NCBI RefSeq assembly: GCF_050908995.1
Contig: NC_135132.1
Location: forward strand, 3,467,001 to 3,531,000
Length of the DNA stretch: 64,000 nucleotides
Direction: 5' to 3'
Source: Andrena cerasifolii
Lineage: Eukaryota > Arthropoda > Insecta > Hymenoptera > Andrenidae
The notes under the pieces were generated by a model. The model saw only the letters and a program-made list of their open reading frames with translations, made no database searches and was not told where the DNA came from. Positions 12,901 to 19,504 of this stretch are shown here, piece by piece (the first letter of the stretch is position 1; each line of letters begins with the position of its first letter). A program made the translations under genes and the position numbers.

Positions 12901-15900
12901 AGACAATTTAACAGGCGGGTTGACCCGCGATATACCCGCCCGTTGCAGACCTCTGGTTCAGACATAGAAGAGGACAAGGACATTCGTGAAAAGTCCTTGT
13001 TTATCAGTCATCCAATAGCAATGCTTCCATACTTGTTCATCCGCCAAACCTCGAATCTAGTCGCTATCCCCACTGAATTCACGTCATAGAGTGGAGGGGG
13101 CCACGGCTCCACCCACTTTTTCATCGCCCATACAGGCATGCGCATTAAAGACTCCACTATTGATCGTTATAGCTACAGGGAAGAATGATATCTGTGAAAC
13201 TCCTCAGAGTAAGTGAACCTTGCGTGAATATAGGGGAACAGAAGTTCGCGAATGAAGATGGCGAGATTGGCAGCCAATAGAGATTGCTATGACTCCGCCC
13301 ACTTCCCCACTTTTCTGTTTGGACATGCGCATTAAAACCGTGACCACTGCTCTGGAGACATACAGCTGAATAATTACTTGTTGTTGTTTACTCAAACCTT
13401 GAATACACCCCCTCAAAAATCACATTAAGGAATAGGGTAATATGTTGAAGCAAAAATGCAGATTTAAGAATTGAATACAATAGAGGAGGAAGTACCAATT
13501 TGTAAAATTTAAATACATGCTTATCAGCCTATTCAATAACAATTGTTATTTAAGTGGAATGTTACGAGGAAGTAGGACTATAAAGATATATGATACATTG
13601 AATTTTAAGGAAGACAAATTATTAAAAACGTAAATTCTTAAAAAATTACATACATCAATATATTATCGTTAAACTCCGTATGTACTTATGTTTATAATAA
13701 ATAATGAAGATAGATAGTTAATAATCCAAACACAATAACAACCCCTTGCATGCTGCAATTGCTAAAGCTAACATTTTTTATTTATTAATAGAATGCTCTA
13801 CACAAAGTCACAACTACGGATGTTTGAAATTGTATGTAAGAAAAATATGAAATTTCAAAACAATTTAAAAATATTAATGTACCCTTCCGTTATTTTACTG
13901 AAGGCTAATACTCTAACACTTTACTAAAAATCATTGAGTACAATAACTTACTTAAACCATACTCAATTTGTCTTTCTGCAGTGCTCTTCAATATATTCCT
14001 AATTTCTTCGTTATCACATTTTTCTGGAACAATAGATTCCGCAGCCTTTTTTAAGGTTTTCCTCATTGTCGGCTCGTCGTTTTGCCAATCGTGGCTCGCA
14101 GTCCCCAATCTGTTAACCGTTTGGAACATAACACTCCATTTTTATTTAAACAAAATTAAATTACTAAACATTGATCAGACTCCTATTTACTGGGTACAAT
14201 AAGTATTTTCAATTGAATTATTTACAAATAATCCACTTAACGATTGTTTATAAAATTGACTAAAACTAAACTAAATTTTATTGTCTTTATAAAATAGCTA
14301 CCAAGTTAATGTACGTCATTTAATACAAACACTTAATACGATACAGCAAAATGTAATCAGCGTGATAAAATTAGATAAAAGTTTAAAACCCGTAGAAAAT
14401 ATGGACTTTTCAAGAACTGAAATATATCAAAATTACTTTGAACATTAATGAAACAAACTCGTGAGTAAACACCAGATAAGATTACACTAGAAATTAAGGG
14501 TAGCTTTATTTATTATGAACAAATCAATAATCGAAAAAATTAATGTTCGAAATTATAAAATTTCAAGCACTTTGAAATTGCAAAATATACATCCTATGAC
14601 CTCAATAATCTTTTCTTGCAGGGCGGTAGAATACTTTAGCATTTACATAAAAATAGACAGGATGGTGCAGAAAGATTGGACGAAAATAAGACAAGACAGT
14701 ATTATTAATAAATAGAGCGAGATACCTTGCTGGTACTAAAAGGCAGCTACAAACAAATAAGAAAAGAGAATATAAATAAGCGGGAAAAGTTGGGGGATGA
14801 TAATTGCGGAAGTCTTATAAATATGATGGAGAGAAAAGTTCAAGGAGAAATGGAAACCTCAGGTCTAAATTAAGAACAGTGAATAATAAAAAACCGAGAG
14901 GAGTATAAGATCCACACTAAAAACGGAAAAACACAGTAAAAGCAAAAGTTAAGTTACTTTTTACAGTGGTGCAAAATCATAAAAAATGGAACCAAGAAAG
15001 AATGGAGAAAGCATCAAAGTGAAAGAAAGGACAGGGGTGCGTTACAAAGAATAATAAAAATACGCAAAGTAGAAGAGTAAGGAGACAAATGAACGAAAGG
15101 AGAAAAATAGGTACGTCACAGTGGTGAGAGAGGCGGTAAAAAGTTAGAAGTTCTGAGTTTGCAGTAATAAATAATATGAGCATCCCACTCCCTTTTATTG
15201 CTCTCCACGCACTCGTTACTTCTGCCCCACTTCTATACAATAACTATAATAAATTACCTGCCAGCTTTCAGGACATAGCAATCACTGTCGAGCTCATAAT
15301 AGTCCTCCATCATGGAACACTGGCTAGACAAGATTTCGTAACTCTCCACGCTAAATTTCGTTGGTAGCCATCCTGGGGTGTACTCATCTCCAATCAGCAG
15401 CTTAAACAATAAAATATCGGTGATTAGTTGTTCAAATAAGTCTGTATAAACGCGTGTGTTTCGATAGAGGGATATAAGGGTCACTGACGAATTATCCATT
15501 TTGTTAGCCTTAATAAATATTGAAGATTATTGAATTCGCAGTGGCAGCAACTTTTTCTTAATGTGCTTACAAATTATAATTTTCTGTTTTGTACAGTAAG
15601 AGACTCTACCGACGAAAAAAGGCACTGTTCATTTTAAAACTAAGATAAAAATCCTGATAAATAATTGTAGTATGCACATGTACTTTGTACCGTTTTACTC
15701 AATATAAGAGATCTTATTCTTTCCAACGACCATACTACGTCTGCAGAACACCAGTTCTCGTCCGATCACTGAAGTTAAGCGACGTTGGGCGCGGTTGGTA
15801 CTTGGATGGGTGACCGCTTGGGAATACCGCGTGTTGTTGGCATATTTTTTTTCTCTGCTTCGTTTTTATTTGTCCCTTCTGTTTTTATTTATGAACGGAC

Positions 15901-18900
15901 CGTACTTCGTGCATATACCTACAATTACTATATAGTTGATAAAAAAAGTCCGAGTCAATATGTATGGCAGACAACCACTTTTAGTTTCTAGTGACCTGCA
16001 TCAAATCCTTTGTTTGTCCGAATCGAATATTTCTTTCCTTGTTGGGTCGTGTACGTTAAGGATTGTATTTAGTACTTAATAGCTTCAAACCTTAGACCAA
16101 ACATGCTCAGTCAGGACCTGAAAGACCTCCTTAGGTTCTGGGACCCGGGTCGGAACCGAGCGCTGTGGTTAGCAACGTAATAGTTCCATGCTCGGTTGTT
16201 ACCCGAGTCCCAGAGCCTAAGGAGGTGTTCAGCTCTCGACTGGGCATACCTGTAGGTATATTGAGCAATAGTGGAACTTGTGAGCGAAGTTAAGAGAAGG
16301 GTAAGAAACAAAGAGACACTGGAAGGTTACTAGTTGCCAGCCACTCAATATAGTAGTGCACAGGTAGTAGTTAACCTGCCTTTTCAGTCTAACTCAACTC
16401 TATCCTCATAGAATTTGCGCTGTGGTGTGAAAGTGCCATTTTGTAGCTGCACGAGTACTTTGCTCCACCTTAATCGTGAATTCATGATCAAACATATTCC
16501 ATACAAGTTACATAAGTAGCAAAGTAGAGGAAGATATCCCCAGAGAACATAATTTAGATTTCAAAATTCGATTACGCCTAATAAGTTAATGGAATTAGAT
16601 CACTTAAAATTCCATAACTTCATCAACTGAATTATGTACATTTCAACATAATATTTTGGAGATATGTTTTCAAGGTCTCGTGACTTCAGGCAAATGTAAA
16701 TATAACCAGAAATTTATTCTTTCAAATTGTCCATTTGGAGGTAGAAGTATACCAAGCAATGTAGCCAGGTGTGTGGGAGGAGTTAAGAGAAAGAGATTCT
16801 AAAACAATGGAATATATCCGTGGGAGATCTTTAGCGCAATCAACCATCTAATAATAGTGGGCTCGATTGCTACAGTTGCGCGGGTTCCTGGACGAGAAGG
16901 AGGATGATTTTTTCCGCGTCGCCCTCCTCCGGCGTAACCGTAAACCCCCTAAAAGACCGGGTTACGCACAATGGGGAGTTGTAGTAATACTCTATACAGG
17001 GCTGGGGGTGTGTGGATTAGGGCGTTTTAGCCTCTCAACGACCGACCCCTGAAACGAAAACCTGACCGTGCGGCCCGGGGCTTTCGGAACGAGGCCCCAC
17101 TGTTTTCCTGGACGGTATAGGAAAATACCGGGGTTTAGGGGGTCCGTACGTGATACGGAGGTGGGCGACGAGTGGAAAACTGGGGGGGGGGTCCGCACGA
17201 AATACTGAGGTGGTCGTTGAAAGGTTAAGAGGATCGAGAAGAATTCCCTCCCCCGGGTTTTCCAAGCAGAGGTCCGGTTTTTTCGTCTTGTGACCCGTTT
17301 CATAGTCAGAACCAACCCCCACCAAGTCTACTTTTTCATCCCTCATCCCATCCAGTAGGACTGGGCCAGGCGCGACGGACCCTGTGCTGCCCCTAGAGAG
17401 ACGCGACGCATGGGGATCGAGAGGAACACACACAGGTTGGTGGCTGGGAAATGGGTTGTGGAGGGTTTTACTGGCAAACAATTCGTAGTGGAAGGGAAAA
17501 ACATGCCACGCATACGAATAGTTTCCACTACGAATAGTTTGCCAGTACCCCATTTCCCGACAACGCTGAGGGGATTAAACTTGGAACTTCTATATATACA
17601 AACGAGACTGGGACCTGCCACTTGCGAGAAAGAGTTTGGAAGATTACGCCTCTGGTGGCGCTGGCAAGTACTAACATTCGCGATCCCATGGTCGGGCTAG
17701 GACGTGACAACTGCTTGCCAGACCTCGAATCTAGTCATCGCTATTCCACTATTCGCACCCATTCTTCCATCTTTCGTTTGAGCATACGCATTCGAGACCT
17801 CACTAGTGCTCCGTACACATATACTTCAACGATAGGTGAAGTTTAACATATTGCAAGCGGGTCTCTGTGATCACAGTTACAACTGTTCCGCGCCCGCATG
17901 CAAAGTGTTAATAGCCCCTTACGACTACACTTTCCCCCTTATGTATTATTCGTAATATTATTCTTTTTCATGTAAAATAACTGCAGAATAAAGACGCCAA
18001 TAATAATATCCTGGCGGACCAGCTGCCAAATATATCTTCGCTATTGTATTTCAACAAATAATCAGAAACATATTTGGCGTCGTAAAGTACTCATAAAGAT
18101 ACAAAAGTACCTTACTGCTAGCTGAAATAAAAATTATTTTATATGTGGCCCACCTTGTCTGTTATTTCAATGCACAGTTTCGGTTTAAATTGAACCTACT
18201 AATCGTAATGAATAAACAAAATCAGTTTGGACTTTATTACACCTGTGTGACTTTGAAATGCAAAATAGATTTTGTTGCATCTTCATTAATAATTAATAAG
18301 TGCTTCCTTGATATCTCGTTGCATCTAGATTGGAACGAATTGCAAATCAGTAGCTGCATCGATTTGAGTCAGGAAGCCTGGTGGGACATTAAAATGGATG
18401 GCGGTGGACTTGAATTAATTGTTGCAAGAGGAACTGTATGTGTATACCTTACACCAATCGTTTCTAATGTAAATGACCACGAGATTAAAGAGCATACTTA
18501 TGTTATGATTGAATAAATTCATCAGTTTTCTCCTTCTACACAGTTTCGAGAAGTTTTTCAGTGCTAATTAAAATTGAAATTCTTTCTTAACTCTACGTTA
18601 ATTATTTTGTACTTACCAGTAAAAAACAGCCCCTCGAATGTTGATAAGCGGCACGTATTTCGTCAAGGAAATGTTCAGCTAAAAATGGATTTCTATCAGG
18701 ATTCACATTCGTTGCATATTGCATATCCACCAACAGGACCTGCATTATGTTTTATTCATTAATCATCTGTACGTGTATGGAACATGAGAAGGGACACAAT
18801 TACGCGATTCTGAATTATCCAAAGCAATGCAAAGAATAAGTGAAAACTTCTATAATTTAGACAAATCACTTGGGAGTTATTATAATTTTGTACGGGAATG

Positions 18901-19469
18901 TTAGTGTTTGAGTAGAAGGAACAAAATGATCACTGGATATATTATAAAATCCGCACAAATATATTTTTTTTCATATACTTTCTAACTGAAAACTGGAGAC
19001 ATTCTTTTGTACGATATAGCGGAGCCTTATGACTTCACCCATTCGAAATATTCTGGAGAAATCAAAGCCAGCAAAATGGTGACTTAAAACACCCTTAATT
19101 TCATTGTGAACTGTATTATTTTATCAAAAGCCCTGCCATCAGAAGCAATATGTGATCAATTTTAAGCGAGATGACCCGTTTCGATAATTCGAAAAATGTG
19201 AAACGAATATTTTTCTTCGAAACCCGTATAATACCAGAAGAAACATAAGTGGCTAAAATAGTTTCCCAATTTTTATATACATAACTATAACACTTGTCCA
19301 AAGGGGAGTAACGAAAAGAAAAAACCAAGTTGTATATTTCTCCATTATGTTGAATATAATGCACAAGATCAACTCATGTCTAACGTGTTAAAGAAACTTT
19401 TAAAGAAATTTTGTTAAAGAAAAATTAAATGATTCAAAGAATTCTAATAATAACAATAATAACAACAAC

Positions 19470-19504
<35 letters not shown>

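Larger units (their letters stand above)
11906..12955. mobile_element. hAT-type element hosting two younger insertions
   Basis: The ends are CAGTGCTCTGCAACGGGCGG and the inverse CCCGCCCGTTGCAGACCTCTG. The 8-bp flanks GTTTAGAC (11898-11905) and GTTCAGAC (12956-12963) agree in 7 of 8. Between the ends are a fold-back element with a 10-bp duplication (12102-12283) and another hAT MITE (12482-12854). Without these the host would be about 500 bp. Confidence 0.8.
10722..13951 (-). other. Large intron with nested transposons
   Basis: Intron between exons d and e. It holds a Harbinger-type MITE (11134-11337), a small element (11411-11661), the nested hAT/Mutator stack (11906-12955) and further GAGCAATAG-family copies (13006-13165, 13240-13350). 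The bases 13400-13950 are AT-rich with nothing recognised. Confidence 0.7.
15401..18616 (-). other. Large intron with 5S rRNA-like sequence, MITEs and LTR-related insert
   Basis: Intron between exons b and c. From left to right: the 5S rRNA-like sequence (15722-15841, plus strand), a fold-back element (16108-16246), GAGCAATAG-family copies, an LTR-related insertion (about 16873-17709), and the unrecognised plus-strand ORF (18145-18516). Confidence 0.75.

Noticed and set aside
17035..17553. 172-codon minus-strand ORF and overlapping frames
   Set aside because: They lie in the LTR-related GC-rich insertion. Several overlapping frames are open on both strands, as expected from composition.
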